Positions 26,382 to 37,650 of a stretch of DNA of 64,000 bases are shown one piece after another. Origin of the DNA: Haloarchaeobius litoreus (GTDB lineage: Archaea; Halobacteriota; Halobacteria; Halobacteriales; Natrialbaceae). Numbering within the stretch: the stretch's first letter is position 1; every line of letters starts with the position of its first letter. The DNA is taken from assembly GCF_024495425.1 (NCBI RefSeq), contig NZ_JANHJR010000001.1, forward strand, positions 1,240,001-1,304,000, read 5' to 3'. The position numbers and the translations under genes were made by a program. The notes below the pieces were generated by a model. That model worked only from the letters and a program-made list of their open reading frames with translations. It did no database searches and had not been told where the DNA came from.

Positions 26382-27380
26382 TCAGCCCTGCAGCGCCTCG
26401 CTCGCGGGCGCGAACTCGATCTCGGTGCCGAGGTCCCGGTCCATGGCCTTCTCGTACAGCAGGTACGCGCCGGCGGTCGTCTCGATGCCCGTCCCCCCGG
26501 AGTCGAAGACGGTAATCTCGTCGTCACTCGTCCGACCCTCAACCTCGCCCGCGACGACCTCGCCGAGTTCGGCGTGGATGTCGTCCTCGTCGACCAGCCC
26601 GGCCTCCATCGCCGAGATGAACGAGCCGGCGTCCTGCGTGACCCGCTCGCGGAGGTCGGGGACGTAGGTCGCCCGACGGATTGTCGTGTGATCGAGCTCG
26701 CGCTTCTCGGGGTGGTACTGCCCCATCGCGGTGACGTGCGTGCCCGCTTCGAGCAGGTCGCCGTCGAAGACGGGCTCCGGGGCGGTCGTCGCCGTGATGA
26801 CCACATCGGCGTTTTCGACCGCCGCAGCCGAGGACGCGACCGCACCGACCGCGGCGTCGTCGTACCGGCGGTTCATGTCGGCCGCGAACGACTCGCGGTT
26901 GTCCTTCGTCGGCGAGAAGACGTTCACCGTCTCGAAGTCGCGCACGGTCATCGTCGTCTTGAGCTGGCCGCGGGCCTGCGGACCGGAGCCGATGACCGCG
27001 AGCTTCGTGGCGTCCTCGCGGGCGAGCTCGTCGACGGCGACCGCGCCCGCCGCGCCGGTCTTGAACGGGTTCATGTGCGCACCGTCGACGAGCGCCAGCG
27101 GCGCGCCGCTCTCCGCGTCGAACAGCGGCGTCACGAACCAGGCGTCGACCTCGCCGAAGCCGGCGGAGTACATGTAGCCGCCCATCGCGCCCGTGTCGGG
27201 CAGGATGGCGGCGTAGCTGAACAGCATCCCCGGGGGGTCGTCGTTGCGGAGGGTCGAACGCGGCTTCGCGGCCGCACCCTCGCCGCGCTGGCGGTAGCCC
27301 TCGCGGACGGCGTCGACGTACTCGGCGGGCGAGGCGAGGTCGGCGACATCGCTACTCGTCAGGAAGCGGGCGGTCGTCAT
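26382..27380 (-). CDS. Alanine dehydrogenase/ornithine cyclodeaminase-family protein
   Basis: A 332-residue NAD-dependent enzyme of the ornithine cyclodeaminase/mu-crystallin family. The dinucleotide-binding motif is VIGSGPQARGQ, and substrate-site signatures KTGAAGAVA and the FDSGGTGIET motif near the C terminus are present. In archaea such enzymes are often alanine dehydrogenases (Ala to pyruvate and ammonia), but related ketimine reductases and cyclodeaminases share the motifs. The ATG at 27380 (MTTARFLTSSDVADL) is chosen over upstream in-frame sequence. Confidence 0.87.
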   Translation of the reverse strand: MTTARFLTSSDVADLASPAEYVDAVREGYRQRGEGAAAKPRSTLRNDDPPGMLFSYAAILPDTGAMGGYMYSAGFGEVDAWFVTPLFDAESGAPLALVDGAHMNPFKTGAAGAVAVDELAREDATKLAVIGSGPQARGQLKTTMTVRDFETVNVFSPTKDNRESFAADMNRRYDDAAVGAVASSAAAVENADVVITATTAPEPVFDGDLLEAGTHVTAMGQYHPEKRELDHTTIRRATYVPDLRERVTQDAGSFISAMEAGLVDEDDIHAELGEVVAGEVEGRTSDDEITVFDSGGTGIETTAGAYLLYEKAMDRDLGTEIEFAPASEALQG

Positions 27381-27433
27381 GCGTGGAAAATCGGGAGCCG
27401 GCACCAAAAAGAGCGGTGCTGGGTACGTCGGTC

Positions 27434-27676
27434 TCAGTCGGCCTGCGGCGGGGCGGCCGTGCTGGTCGTCGAGGGCTGTGCGTGCTCGGAGTGCTCGGCG
27501 ACGGCGTCGACGGGTGCGTTGACGAACATCGCGTGGCCGATGAGCAGCACCGACAGCACGGCGGCGACTGGGATGGCCGTGCTCAGGGCCAGGTCCGCGA
27601 GCGTGGTCAGCGCGGCGGTTCCTCCGATGAACGAGACGGGAATCAGGCCAAGAACGATGTCGTAGTACCCAGTCAT
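27434..27676 (-). CDS. Small two-helix membrane protein
   Basis: An 80-residue protein with two predicted membrane helices (LGLIPVSFIGGTAALTTLA and AVLSVLLIGHAMFV) and a short Thr/Ala-rich tail. I recall similar small proteins as conserved in haloarchaea, but they have no named function. It has a plausible AT-rich promoter upstream (about 27680-27720). Confidence 0.7.
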   Translation of the reverse strand: MTGYYDIVLGLIPVSFIGGTAALTTLADLALSTAIPVAAVLSVLLIGHAMFVNAPVDAVAEHSEHAQPSTTSTAAPPQAD

Positions 27677-27950
27677 AATGTACTAACAACTATGTGGAAG
27701 TCACATAAAAAGGTTTGGGAGATATCTCCCGGGTAGTTCACCAGTTGGGAACCGGTATTTGCTGCAACGGATTCTCGTAAGTTATAGAAATCTTATTACC
27801 CGGTAATCGTGCTGCAGTACGGTGGTTTTCGCATCGCTAACCTCTGGTTTCGGGCATCACGTAAATAAGTACTCGAAGGGATGGTACCGTTCCACACGGG
27901 CGGCTGCCGGAACCGGAGCGTTGAACGGGCGACCTGTCGACAGTGTACGT

Positions 27951-29177
27951 GTGAACCGGAACGACCGCGCCATCGTCGCGCTCGTCACGCTCGGTCACGC
28001 GATGGTGCACACCTACGAGCTCTCGATCCCGATCTTCGTGAGCGTCTGGCTCGCCAGCCCGACGCTCTCGGTCGACGCGGCGACCCTCGGGGTGGTCACG
28101 ACCGTCGGCTACGGGCTGTTCGGGCTCGGCGCGCTCCCCGGCGGAGTGCTCGCGGACACCGTCGGCTCGAAGCGGCTCATCGTGGGCTGTCTCCTCGGAA
28201 TGGCGGGCTCGTTCGCGCTGCTGTCCGTCGCGACGTCCATCTGGGTCATCGTCCTCGCGCTCTGTCTCTGGGGTATCGCGGCCAGCGTCTACCACCCCTC
28301 CGGCCTCTCGCTCATCAGCCGTGGCGTCGAGGCCCGCGGTTCGGCGTTCGCCTACCACGGGATGGCCGGCAACGTCGGCATCGCGCTCGGCCCGCTCGCC
28401 GCGACGCTGCTCCTGCTCGTCCTCGACTGGCGCGGCGTCGCGCTCGTGCTCACGCTCCCCGCCGTCCTCGGGGCCGCCCTCGCGCTCCGGTTCGACGTCG
28501 ACGAACGTGCCGCCGTCGCCGACGGTGGCGAGGAGACGGGCGACTCGAAGGCGGACGCGGTCAGCTCGTGGCCGGAGTTCGTCGCCGGCTCGAAGCGCCT
28601 GTTCGCCGGCGGCTTCCTCGTCATCTTCGCAATCGTCGTCTGCTCCGGGCTGTACTACCGGGGCGTGCTCACCTTCCTGCCGGACATCCTCGGCGACTTC
28701 CGGTCGCTCCAGCCGGTCCAGTTCGGCGGCGAGACGCTCGAACCCGGCCGGTACGTCTACAGCGGCCTGTTGATGGTCGGCGTCGTCGGACAGTACGTCG
28801 GCGGACGGCTCACCGACCGCGTGGCACCGAGCCGCGCGCTTCCGTTCGCGTTCGGTCTGCTCGGCCTGCTCGCGCTGGTGTTCGTGCCCGTCTCCGAGCT
28901 CGGGCTCCTGCCGGTGCTCGCGCTCTGTGGCGTCCTCGGCGTCGCCGTGTTCGTCGTCCAGCCGCTGTACCAGGCCGCCGTCGCGGAGCACACTCCCGCC
29001 GGGACGCGGGGCCTCTCCTACGGCTACACCTACCTCGGTGTGTTCGGCGTCGGCGCGCTCGGCGGCACCATCGCGGGCGGTATCCTGACCTACGCGAACG
29101 TCGACGTACTGTTCCTGGTGCTCGCCGGAATCGGGATGCTCGGCGCGACGGCGAGCCTGATCCTCGGCCGTCGCTGA
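27951..29177 (+). CDS. MFS transporter
   Basis: A 408-residue major facilitator with about twelve helices, starting with GTG (NRNDRAIVALVTLGHAMV). Loop 2-3 carries ADTVGSKRL in the place of the usual GxxxDRxGRR, and the second half repeats it as GGRLTDRVAPSR. A charged central loop (DVDERAAVADGGEETGD) joins the two halves. Substrate unknown; similar proteins are annotated as fosmidomycin-resistance or nitrate/other MFS permeases. The longer reading frame upstream is basic, so the GTG start is preferred. Confidence 0.85.
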   Translation: MNRNDRAIVALVTLGHAMVHTYELSIPIFVSVWLASPTLSVDAATLGVVTTVGYGLFGLGALPGGVLADTVGSKRLIVGCLLGMAGSFALLSVATSIWVIVLALCLWGIAASVYHPSGLSLISRGVEARGSAFAYHGMAGNVGIALGPLAATLLLLVLDWRGVALVLTLPAVLGAALALRFDVDERAAVADGGEETGDSKADAVSSWPEFVAGSKRLFAGGFLVIFAIVVCSGLYYRGVLTFLPDILGDFRSLQPVQFGGETLEPGRYVYSGLLMVGVVGQYVGGRLTDRVAPSRALPFAFGLLGLLALVFVPVSELGLLPVLALCGVLGVAVFVVQPLYQAAVAEHTPAGTRGLSYGYTYLGVFGVGALGGTIAGGILTYANVDVLFLVLAGIGMLGATASLILGRR

Positions 29178-29192
29178 GTTCGGGCGAGGTCG

Positions 29193-29621
29193 CTACCGAG
29201 TCGAGGAGAGCAGCGTCACCACGGCCAAACGGGTGACGACGAGCGCGACGGTTCCCAGCCCCGCCATCACCGCGAGGAACGTCCACGGGATGGCGCCGGC
29301 GAAGTACGGCGACCCCCGGAGGATGGCCCCGATGCCGACCGCGCCGAGCCAGCCGCCGACCGCGGTGCGGACGGACCACAGCCGGTCCGAGATCGCGCGC
29401 TCGCCGTACGCGCCGACGAGCGTCGCCACGACCGCCCAGCCCAGCAGGAACGGCACGGCGGTCTCTGCGACCGCCAGGGGCTGTTCGACCGGGTTGACCT
29501 GGTGACGGAGCTCACCCGCGACGATGAGCGCACAGAGAACCACGATGTCGACCGCGACGACGCGGAGGCGGTCGCCCGCCGTCGTGCCGTCCGCGGTCGA
29601 GAGGCGTTCGAGCGCGTGCAT
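29193..29621 (-). CDS. DUF3054 membrane protein
   Basis: A 142-residue membrane protein with four predicted helices. Features typical of DUF3054 are an early VVAVDIVVLCALIVAGELRH, the PFLLGWAVVATLVGAYG segment and a C-terminal helix VTRLAVV. The function is unknown. It is convergent with the MFS gene and its ATG at 29621 begins a typical acidic haloarchaeal start (MHALERLSTADG). Confidence 0.78.
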   Translation of the reverse strand: MHALERLSTADGTTAGDRLRVVAVDIVVLCALIVAGELRHQVNPVEQPLAVAETAVPFLLGWAVVATLVGAYGERAISDRLWSVRTAVGGWLGAVGIGAILRGSPYFAGAIPWTFLAVMAGLGTVALVVTRLAVVTLLSSTR

Positions 29622-29702
29622 GGTCGGCGGTTGGGTCGGGAGGGCCTTCGCTCTCCCGGTTTCCGCGCCAACGCTTTTGTCGACGCCCCCGGACGGAGTA
29701 CC

Positions 29703-29864
29703 ATGGAGCGAACGTTCGTGCTCGGGCTCGCGCTGACGGTCGCCGGGCTCGTCGGCTACGGCGTCGGTGTGTCGACGGCGTACCCCGGCCGGGAGCTCAC
29801 GCTCGTCGGCATCATGGTCGGCCTCACGCTCACCGCGGTCGGCCTCGGGGGTGGCGGCTCGTGA
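29703..29864 (+). CDS. Small membrane protein upstream of corA
   Basis: A 53-residue protein of two membrane helices separated by a short Pro-Gly-Arg turn (GVGVSTAYPGRELTLVG). Its stop overlaps the GTG start of corA by GTGA, so it is translated with corA and may assist it. The family is unnamed in my memory. Confidence 0.75.
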   Translation: MERTFVLGLALTVAGLVGYGVGVSTAYPGRELTLVGIMVGLTLTAVGLGGGGS

Positions 29865-30829
29865 CCGTCCAGAGCCACGTGTTCCAGCCCGAGGGCGTCG
29901 ACGAGCACGACGACCTCGCCGCCGCGAAGGACGCCCAGGGGACGACGTGGATCCGCGTCTCGGACGGCACGGCGGCGGAGCTGGAGGCCGTCGGCGAGAC
30001 GTTCGGCATCCACGCCCTCGAGCTCGAGGACGTGCGCAACGACGTGCGCCCGAAGGTCGAGCAGTTCGAGGACCACCTGTTCGTCCTGCTGAAGACCGCG
30101 ACACTCCGGGAGGGCGAGACCACCTTCGCGGAGGAGGTGAAGACCCGGAGCGTCGGCATCTTCGTCGGCCCGGACTGGCTCGTCACGCTGTCGACCCAGA
30201 CCATCCCGGCGGTCGGGCTCGTCTGGGACGCGGTCACCCGCGAGGAGAAGCGCCTGCTCGCCCGGGGCCCGGACTTCACCGCGTACCGCATCGTCGACGC
30301 CATCGTCGACAGCTACTTCGACGTGCTCGACGAGATCGAATCGGACATCGAGGCCGTCGAGGAGGAGGTCGTCGGCGCGACCGGGCTCGACCTGCTGGAG
30401 GACATCAACGAGCTCCGCCGGGACCTGCTCTCCGTGCGGCGCGTGCTCTGGCCCACCCGCGACGCCGTCAGCGTGCTCGCCCGGGGCGACCTGGACTTCG
30501 TGGACGAGACGACCGAGAAGTACTACCGCGACGTGTACGACCACGTCGTCCAGCTCGTCGAGCTGAACGAGACGTACCGCGACCTGGTGACCGGCGCGCG
30601 GGACATCTACCTGAACTCGCTGTCGATGTCCACGAACGAGGTGATGAAGACCCTGACCGTCGTCGCGACCATCGTCCTGCCGCTGACGTTCGTCGTCGGT
30701 ATTTACGGCATGAACTTCGAGACGATGCCGGAGCTGTCGTGGCCGTACGCCTACCACGCCGTCATGCTCGGGATGGCCGGCATCGCTGGCGTGATGGTCC
30801 TCTACTTCCGGCGAGAGGGCTGGCTGTAG
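29861..30829 (+). CDS. corA: CorA-family magnesium/cobalt transporter
   Basis: A 322-residue CorA channel, starting with GTG in the stop of the small gene. The soluble N-terminal alpha/beta domain (about 1-240) ends in a long helix; two membrane helices follow, with the selectivity motif GMN in YGMNFETMPELS near residue 285 and a basic C-terminal RREGWL. It makes pentameric divalent-cation channels in the cytoplasmic membrane. Confidence 0.92.
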   Translation: MTVQSHVFQPEGVDEHDDLAAAKDAQGTTWIRVSDGTAAELEAVGETFGIHALELEDVRNDVRPKVEQFEDHLFVLLKTATLREGETTFAEEVKTRSVGIFVGPDWLVTLSTQTIPAVGLVWDAVTREEKRLLARGPDFTAYRIVDAIVDSYFDVLDEIESDIEAVEEEVVGATGLDLLEDINELRRDLLSVRRVLWPTRDAVSVLARGDLDFVDETTEKYYRDVYDHVVQLVELNETYRDLVTGARDIYLNSLSMSTNEVMKTLTVVATIVLPLTFVVGIYGMNFETMPELSWPYAYHAVMLGMAGIAGVMVLYFRREGWL

Positions 30830-30857
30830 CGGTCCGACGCGGGCCGCCGGCCCGTCC

Positions 30858-31346
30858 TCAGTCGTCGTCCGTCTCGCGCTTCAGCGAGAGCACCGTCCGG
30901 TCGAACTCACAGACCAGCACCTCGTCGTCCCCACGACCATCGTCGTCGTCGAGGTCCACGACGAACGCCTCGACGTGCATCGTGACGACGCCACGCTCGC
31001 CGTCGCTCGTCTCGCGCTTGTCCGTCACGGTGGACTGGACGCGGAGGGTGTCGCCGTGGAACACCGGGGTGGGGTGCTCGACGTCGTCGTAGGAGAGGTT
31101 CGCGACGATGGTGCCGTCGGTCGTCTCGGGGATGGAGACGCCGACAGCGAGCGCCATCGTGTAGATGCCGTTGACGAGGCGCTCGCCGAACTGGGTGTCG
31201 CTGGCGAACGACTCGTCTAGGTGCAGCGGCTGCTGGTTCATCGTCATGTCACAGAAGCGCTGGTTGTCGCTCTCTGAGACGGTTCGGCGTCGCTCGTGCT
31301 CGATGGTCTCGCCGACCTCGAACTCCTCGTAGTAGAGCCCGGTCAT
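30858..31346 (-). CDS. MaoC-like hot-dog dehydratase
   Basis: A 162-residue single hot-dog-domain protein. The hydratase signature is in [16 protein letters not shown], where the usual Asp/His of the R-hydratase motif (D-x4-H) is represented by Asn-Gln-Gln-Pro-Leu-His, and a central [19 protein letters not shown]. It likely hydrates an enoyl-CoA. Larger double-hot-dog relatives do the mesaconyl-CoA step of the methylaspartate cycle; this single-domain form need not. It is close to the citE-like gene. Confidence 0.82.
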   Translation of the reverse strand: MTGLYYEEFEVGETIEHERRRTVSESDNQRFCDMTMNQQPLHLDESFASDTQFGERLVNGIYTMALAVGVSIPETTDGTIVANLSYDDVEHPTPVFHGDTLRVQSTVTDKRETSDGERGVVTMHVEAFVVDLDDDDGRGDDEVLVCEFDRTVLSLKRETDDD

Positions 31347-31638
31347 ATCCGGAGCGACTCGCGGGCCGCCCTTAGTCGGTGCGCTTCGGTGTCCGTCCCG
31401 GCGCGTTCGATTCACTCACGTCCGGATAGTAACTTCTGCCCCGACCGAAACCGTTTTGTTTAAATTCGTCTGCAGGGTACGGCCCGTAGATGCACCGGCA
31501 GCCCCACCACGTGGGAGTTCTCACTGCCGGTCGAACTTCGCCAGATGCCGTGCCACGGACTCGCATAGGAGCGCCGTCGTCGACTCCCACCGGGAACCGA
31601 CGGCCCCCGTGCGCACGCATCGGTGGGAGGCCACAGTA

Positions 31639-32922
31639 ATGTCAACAGCCACACCAGCCGAAGACGAGACGGAACAGCACGAGGAGAGCGCACTCGAGAC
31701 CGCCCGACGACAGCTCGCCGGCGCGGCCGAACTGGTCGACATCGACGAGGGCGTCATCGAACGCCTGAACCACCCCGACCGCGTCCAGCGGGTGTCCATC
31801 CCGCTCAAGCGCGACGACGGCACGACCGAGGTGTACACCGGCTACCGCGCCCAGCACGACAGCGTGCGCGGCCCGTTCAAGGGCGGCCTCCGCTACCACC
31901 CCGGCGTCTCCGAGCAGGAGTGCATCGGGCTGTCGATGTGGATGACCTGGAAGTGCGCCGTGATGGACCTCCCGTTCGGCGGTGCCAAAGGCGGCATCGT
32001 CGTCGACCCCAAGACCCTCAGCGACGAGGAGAAGGAGCGGCTCACCCGCCGCTTCGCACAGGAGCTGCGCGACGTCATCGGACCGAAGCACGACATCCCT
32101 GCCCCCGACATGGGCACCGGCCCGCAGGAGATGGCGTGGTTCATGGACGCGTACTCGATGCAGGAGGGCGAGACGACGCCCGGCGTCGTCACCGGCAAGC
32201 CGCCGGTCATCGGCGGCTCCTACGGGCGCGAGGGCGCACCCGGCCGCTCGGTCGGCATCATCGCCGAGCAGGCCATCGACTACTACGGCTGGGACGTCGA
32301 CGAGACGACCGTCGCCGTGCAGGGCTTCGGCTCCGTCGGCGCGTACGCCGCCCGCTACCTCGACGATCTCGGCGCGACCGTCGTCGCCGTCAGCGACGTG
32401 GACGGTGCCATCTACGACCCCGACGGCCTCGACACCCGCGACGTGGAGGACCACGACGAGCGGCCCGGCATGGTGTCGGGCTACGACGCCCCGCAGACGC
32501 TCGCGAACGAGGAGCTGCTCGAACTCGACGTGGACGTGCTCATCCCCGCCGCGGTCGGGAACGTGCTCACCGCCGACAACGCCGACGACGTGCAGGCGAG
32601 CATGATCGTCGAGGGCGCGAACGGTCCGACGACGTCCGCCGCCGACGCCGTCTTCGAGGCGCGCGACATCCCCGTCCTGCCCGACATCCTCGCGAACGCG
32701 GGCGGCGTCACCGTCTCCTACTTCGAGTGGCTACAGGACATCAACCGACGGCAGTGGTCGCTCGACCGCGTCAACGAGGAGCTGCGCACCGAGATGCTGA
32801 AGGCCTGGGACGCGGTCCGCGACCAGGTCGACGAGCGCGACCTCACCTGGCGCGACGCGACCTACGCGGTCGCGCTGGAGCGCGTCGGCGAGGCCCACGG
32901 GGCACGCGGGCTCTGGCCGTAG
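31639..32922 (+). CDS. Glutamate dehydrogenase
   Basis: A 427-residue Glu/Leu/Phe/Val dehydrogenase. The substrate site is in [13 protein letters not shown] and the catalytic lysine in [15 protein letters not shown]; the C-terminal Rossmann domain has [14 protein letters not shown]. It interconverts glutamate with 2-oxoglutarate and ammonia. The ATG at 31639 precedes an acidic N-terminal extension typical of haloarchaeal enzymes. A second copy lies at 33949-35205, and the two share most signature residues, so they are old paralogues. Confidence 0.93.
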   Translation: MSTATPAEDETEQHEESALETARRQLAGAAELVDIDEGVIERLNHPDRVQRVSIPLKRDDGTTEVYTGYRAQHDSVRGPFKGGLRYHPGVSEQECIGLSMWMTWKCAVMDLPFGGAKGGIVVDPKTLSDEEKERLTRRFAQELRDVIGPKHDIPAPDMGTGPQEMAWFMDAYSMQEGETTPGVVTGKPPVIGGSYGREGAPGRSVGIIAEQAIDYYGWDVDETTVAVQGFGSVGAYAARYLDDLGATVVAVSDVDGAIYDPDGLDTRDVEDHDERPGMVSGYDAPQTLANEELLELDVDVLIPAAVGNVLTADNADDVQASMIVEGANGPTTSAADAVFEARDIPVLPDILANAGGVTVSYFEWLQDINRRQWSLDRVNEELRTEMLKAWDAVRDQVDERDLTWRDATYAVALERVGEAHGARGLWP

Positions 32923-32995
32923 GCCGACCGGTCGCGCCCGCCGACCGACGGTCCGACCCGGGAGTTTCAACACCCCGTCCGCCGTCGGTTCCCGT

Positions 32996-33868
32996 ATGCT
33001 CAGACGAAGCGTGCTGTTCTCCCCCGGCGACCGACCGGAACTGATGCGGAAGGCTCCCGGCACCGGTGCGGACACCATCGTCTTCGACCTCGAGGACGCC
33101 GTCGCACCGGCCCGCAAGGCCGAGGCCCGCGACGCAGTCCGGACGGTGCTGGCGGACCCCGAGTTCGAGCCCGACGCCGAGGTCTGCGTGCGGGTCAACC
33201 CCGTCGAGGGCTCCGGCGCGACGGCCGACGAGGACGTCGAGGCACTGTTCGACGGCGCGGGTGACGACGGACCTGCAGCCCGTCCGGACGCCCTGATGCT
33301 CCCGAAGTGCACCGACGGCGACGACCTGGACGGGCTCGACGCGCTGGTGCCCGGGGAGACGCCACCGGTCCTCGCGCTGGTCGAGAGCGCGGCCGGCGTC
33401 CTCCACGCCGAGTCCGTCGCCGCCGCCGAGGCCACCGACGCGCTGGTGTTCGGGGCGGAGGACCTCTCGGCGGACATCGGTGCGACCCGGACCGACGACG
33501 GGACGGAGGTGCTCTACGCACGCGAGCACGTCGTGCTCGCGGCCGCGTCAGCGGGTGTGGACGCCATCGACACCGTCTACACCGACTTCTCCGACGGCGA
33601 GGGGTTGCGCGAGGAGACGGAGTTTGCCATCGAACTCGGCTACGACGGCAAGATGGCCATCCACCCCTCGCAGGTGTCGGTCATCAACGAGGCGTTCACG
33701 CCGGACGCCGACGCCGTCGAGTGGGCCGAGCGCGTGCTCGCGGCGACGGCCGAGGCCGACGAGGAGGACCGGGGTGTCTTCCAGCTCGACGGCGAGATGA
33801 TAGACGCTCCTCTCATCGCACAGGCCGAGCGCGTCGTCGAGCGGGCTCGTGCCGGGGACGACGTATAA
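32996..33868 (+). CDS. CitE/HpcH-HpaI-like aldolase (CoA lyase)
   Basis: A 290-residue beta-barrel lyase of the citrate lyase beta/malyl-CoA lyase family. Conserved parts are RSVLFSPGDRPELM at the N terminus, IVFDLEDAVAP with the metal-near Asp-Glu-Asp, CVRVNP with Arg, and GKMAIHPSQV near the end. In haloarchaea such enzymes are beta-methylmalyl-CoA lyases or thioesterases of the methylaspartate cycle. The pairing with glutamate dehydrogenases here fits that pathway but does not prove it. Confidence 0.85.
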   Translation: MLRRSVLFSPGDRPELMRKAPGTGADTIVFDLEDAVAPARKAEARDAVRTVLADPEFEPDAEVCVRVNPVEGSGATADEDVEALFDGAGDDGPAARPDALMLPKCTDGDDLDGLDALVPGETPPVLALVESAAGVLHAESVAAAEATDALVFGAEDLSADIGATRTDDGTEVLYAREHVVLAAASAGVDAIDTVYTDFSDGEGLREETEFAIELGYDGKMAIHPSQVSVINEAFTPDADAVEWAERVLAATAEADEEDRGVFQLDGEMIDAPLIAQAERVVERARAGDDV

Positions 33869-33948
33869 GGGTGTCAAATCACATTTAATTCAACCCTATT
33901 GTATTAATTCCGCCACGCTTAACCCCCACCTCCGAGTTTTTTCGCCTG

Positions 33949-35205
33949 ATGACAGACGAGGCCAATCCATTCGAGAGTCTCCAGGAGCAGGTCGACGACG
34001 CAGCCGCGTACCTCGACGTCCGGGACGACGTGATCGAGCGGCTGAAACACCCAGAACGAGTGCTCGAGACGAACCTCTCCGTCGACATGGACGACGGGAG
34101 CATCGGTCGCTTCAAGGCGTTCCGGTCGCAGTTCAACGGCGACCGCGGCCCGTACAAGGGCGGCATCCGCTACCACCCAGGTGTCACCCGTGACGAGGTC
34201 AAGGCGCTCTCGGGCTGGATGGTCTACAAGTGCGCCACCGTCGGCATCCCCTACGGCGGGGGCAAGGGCGGCATCGTCATCGACCCGTCCGAGCACTCCG
34301 CGGAAGAGCTCGAGCGTGTCACCCGGTCGTTCGCGAAGGAGCTCCGCCCGATCGTCGGCGAGGACAAGGACATCCCCGCGCCCGACGTGAACACGGGCCA
34401 GCGCGAGATGAACTGGATCAAGGACACATACGAGACACTGGAGGACAAGACCGAACCCGGCGTCGTCACGGGCAAGGCCATCGAGTCCGGCGGCAGCGAG
34501 GGTCGCGTCGAGGCGACCGGCCGCTCCACGATGCTCGCCGCCCGCGAGGTGTTCGACTACCTCGACCGCGACATCAGCGAAGCCACCGTCGCCGTGCAGG
34601 GCTACGGCAACGCGGGCTGGATCGCGGCGAAGCTCGTCGACGAGCTCGGTGCCGACGTCGTCGCCGTCTCCGACTCCTCCGGTGCGGTCCACAAGGCTGA
34701 CGGGTTCGACCCCGTCGCCATCAAGGACTTCAAGCGCGAGACGGGCTCCGTCTCCGGCTACGAGGACGCCGACGAGGAGTTCACGAACGAGGACCTGCTG
34801 ACGATGGACGTCGATCTCCTCATCCCGGCGGCCCTGGAGAACGCCATCGACGAGGAGCTGGCCCGCGACGTGCAGGCCGACATCATCGTCGAGGCCGCGA
34901 ACGGCCCGCTCACGCCCGACGCCGACGACGTGCTCACCGAGTCCGACGTGTGGGTCGTCCCCGACATCCTCGCGAACGCGGGCGGCGTCACCGTCTCGTA
35001 CTTCGAGTGGGTCCAGAACCGCCAGCGGTTCTACTGGTCAGAAGAGCGCGTCAACGACGAACTGGAGACCATCATCGTCGACGCCTTCGACCGCCTGACC
35101 GAGGCCCACGAGTCCTTCGACACGCCGAACCTCCGCACCGCGTGCTACGTCAACGCCATCCAGCGCGTCGTCGACGCGTACCTGGATTCGGGCAACTGGC
35201 CCTGA
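33949..35205 (+). CDS. Glutamate dehydrogenase, second copy
   Basis: A 418-residue Glu/Leu/Phe/Val dehydrogenase with [28 protein letters not shown] (catalytic Lys) and the Rossmann [13 protein letters not shown]. Compared with the first copy the NAD-loop region and the substrate segment GGGKGG/GGAKGG differ slightly, so different cofactor preference or regulation is likely. A TATA-like ACGCTTAACC lies about 28 bp before the ATG, so it has its own promoter despite the nearby citE-like gene. Confidence 0.93.
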   Translation: MTDEANPFESLQEQVDDAAAYLDVRDDVIERLKHPERVLETNLSVDMDDGSIGRFKAFRSQFNGDRGPYKGGIRYHPGVTRDEVKALSGWMVYKCATVGIPYGGGKGGIVIDPSEHSAEELERVTRSFAKELRPIVGEDKDIPAPDVNTGQREMNWIKDTYETLEDKTEPGVVTGKAIESGGSEGRVEATGRSTMLAAREVFDYLDRDISEATVAVQGYGNAGWIAAKLVDELGADVVAVSDSSGAVHKADGFDPVAIKDFKRETGSVSGYEDADEEFTNEDLLTMDVDLLIPAALENAIDEELARDVQADIIVEAANGPLTPDADDVLTESDVWVVPDILANAGGVTVSYFEWVQNRQRFYWSEERVNDELETIIVDAFDRLTEAHESFDTPNLRTACYVNAIQRVVDAYLDSGNWP

Positions 35206-35229
35206 GCCTCGGCCGAACCGCCTCCGCAG

Positions 35230-35775
35230 TCAGTCGAGCCGTTTTCCGTACCAGCGTTCCCCGTCAGTCTCGGCCAGCGACGCGTAGCCACGGCGCTCGT
35301 AGAACCGACACGCCTGGTCCATCGCCGTGTCCGTCTGGAGGACGGTGTACTCGAACCCACGTTCGACTGCCCGCTGTTCGAGCCGGGCCAGCAGCGCGGT
35401 GCCGATGCCCTCGCCCTGCAGGTCGGGCGCGACCGCGACGCTCCGGACTCTGCACGTCTCCGTCTCGTCGGCGGGGAGCCACGAGGGCGGGTTCGCGGAG
35501 TCCTCGCGCACGTACGCGAGCGGCTGGAACCCACCGATGGCGACGACGGGCGGCTCGTCGGCGTGGTCCCGTGTGGTCGTCGCCACCGACGAGTCGGCGG
35601 CCTCGACGACGGTGAACCAGCCGCCCGGTTCGAAGAACTCGCGTTCGAGGTGGCGGAGGTAGCGGTTGTACTCGGGGTCGTAGTCCATCGCGGACGCACG
35701 GAGCGCCCGGTCGTGGACGCGCCAGACGGGGTCGGTGTCGGGGATGGTGAACCGACGAATCACGAGGTCGTCCAT
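35230..35775 (-). CDS. GNAT-family N-acetyltransferase
   Basis: A 181-residue GNAT enzyme. Motif A is VRSVAVAPDLQGEGIGTALLA (acetyl-CoA pyrophosphate loop QGEGIG), and motif B is FYERRGYA near the C terminus. The acceptor is unknown. It begins MDDLVIRRFTIPDTD and is convergent with the second glutamate dehydrogenase gene. Confidence 0.88.
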   Translation of the reverse strand: MDDLVIRRFTIPDTDPVWRVHDRALRASAMDYDPEYNRYLRHLEREFFEPGGWFTVVEAADSSVATTTRDHADEPPVVAIGGFQPLAYVREDSANPPSWLPADETETCRVRSVAVAPDLQGEGIGTALLARLEQRAVERGFEYTVLQTDTAMDQACRFYERRGYASLAETDGERWYGKRLD

Positions 35776-35839
35776 ACCGGGTGTCCTCGCGTGGACACGG
35801 AGAACCTTGCGACTGTCGGGGGTGCCGCTGTCGGAGGGG

Positions 35840-36049
35840 TCAGTACCGCGACGACGACGAATCGTCGTTCGAACCCGTCAGGCCGGTGATCGTCTCCTCG
35901 AGCTCGTCGACGAGTTCGTGGCCCTTCTCGGCGGCCTTGTCCTTCGTGCCGCCGCCGTCCCCGAACTCGTCGAGCTTCGACCGGAGACTGTCGAGCGCCT
36001 CGTCGACCGTGTCGCCTGCCGAACCGTTCTCGTGCTGGTGGTCGGTCAT
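35840..36049 (-). CDS. Small acidic helical protein
   Basis: A 69-residue protein starting MTDHQHENGSAGD. It has one amphipathic helix pair (VDEALDSLRSKLDEFG, then KGHELVDELEETI) and a Ser/Asp tail, with no cysteine or membrane segment. No family recognised. The frame extends 12 codons upstream, but the ATG at 36049 begins the acidic part. Confidence 0.55.
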   Translation of the reverse strand: MTDHQHENGSAGDTVDEALDSLRSKLDEFGDGGGTKDKAAEKGHELVDELEETITGLTGSNDDSSSSRY

Positions 36050-36147
36050 AGCTCCACCCGGAGACGGGTGCGCGAACCAGTTCAAACGTCGGCCAAAGCG
36101 ACTTGGCTCCGGTGGATTCTTGCCTGCTGGACCGATACTGGTAAGGG

Positions 36148-36405
36148 ATGTCAGACTCCGACCGGTCGGTTACGGACTCGCTCAAGGGGTTCTTCAAGGA
36201 GTACAACAACGTCTACGTCGTCGTCCTCTTCGGCTACGGGCTGGTGGTGTTCCCGTGGCTGCGTGCCGAAGGATTCTACGAGCTGGGTGTCGTCATCGGC
36301 GTCGTGCTGCTGGCCGGGATGGTGCTCGCGCTCCGGGCGAACGTCGAACGGGCGAGAGAACGGCTCGGTGGCAACGACGAGGAGTACGAGCGCCGCGGTT
36401 TCTGA
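36148..36405 (+). CDS. Small two-helix membrane protein
   Basis: An 85-residue protein. A charged start (MSDSDRSVTDSLKGFFKEY) leads into two helices (NVYVVVLFGYGLVVFPWL and ELGVVIGVVLLAGMVLAL) and a basic/acidic cytoplasmic tail RANVERARERLGG. Function unknown. It is convergent and almost abutting with the acyl-CoA dehydrogenase gene. Confidence 0.7.
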   Translation: MSDSDRSVTDSLKGFFKEYNNVYVVVLFGYGLVVFPWLRAEGFYELGVVIGVVLLAGMVLALRANVERARERLGGNDEEYERRGF

Positions 36406-37548
<1,143 letters not shown>

Positions 37549-37650
37549 ACGCAACACTTGCCGAGGGTCGAAATAAAAATGCCGAAGGTCGACCCCACCG
37601 GGACGACTGCCCGAGAGACCGAACGCCGGGTATCTCCGGTTCGTTCTCTA

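Noticed and set aside
27837..28991. Long minus-strand frame opposite the MFS gene
   Set aside because: Arg/Glu/Asp-rich antisense artefact without any family motif.
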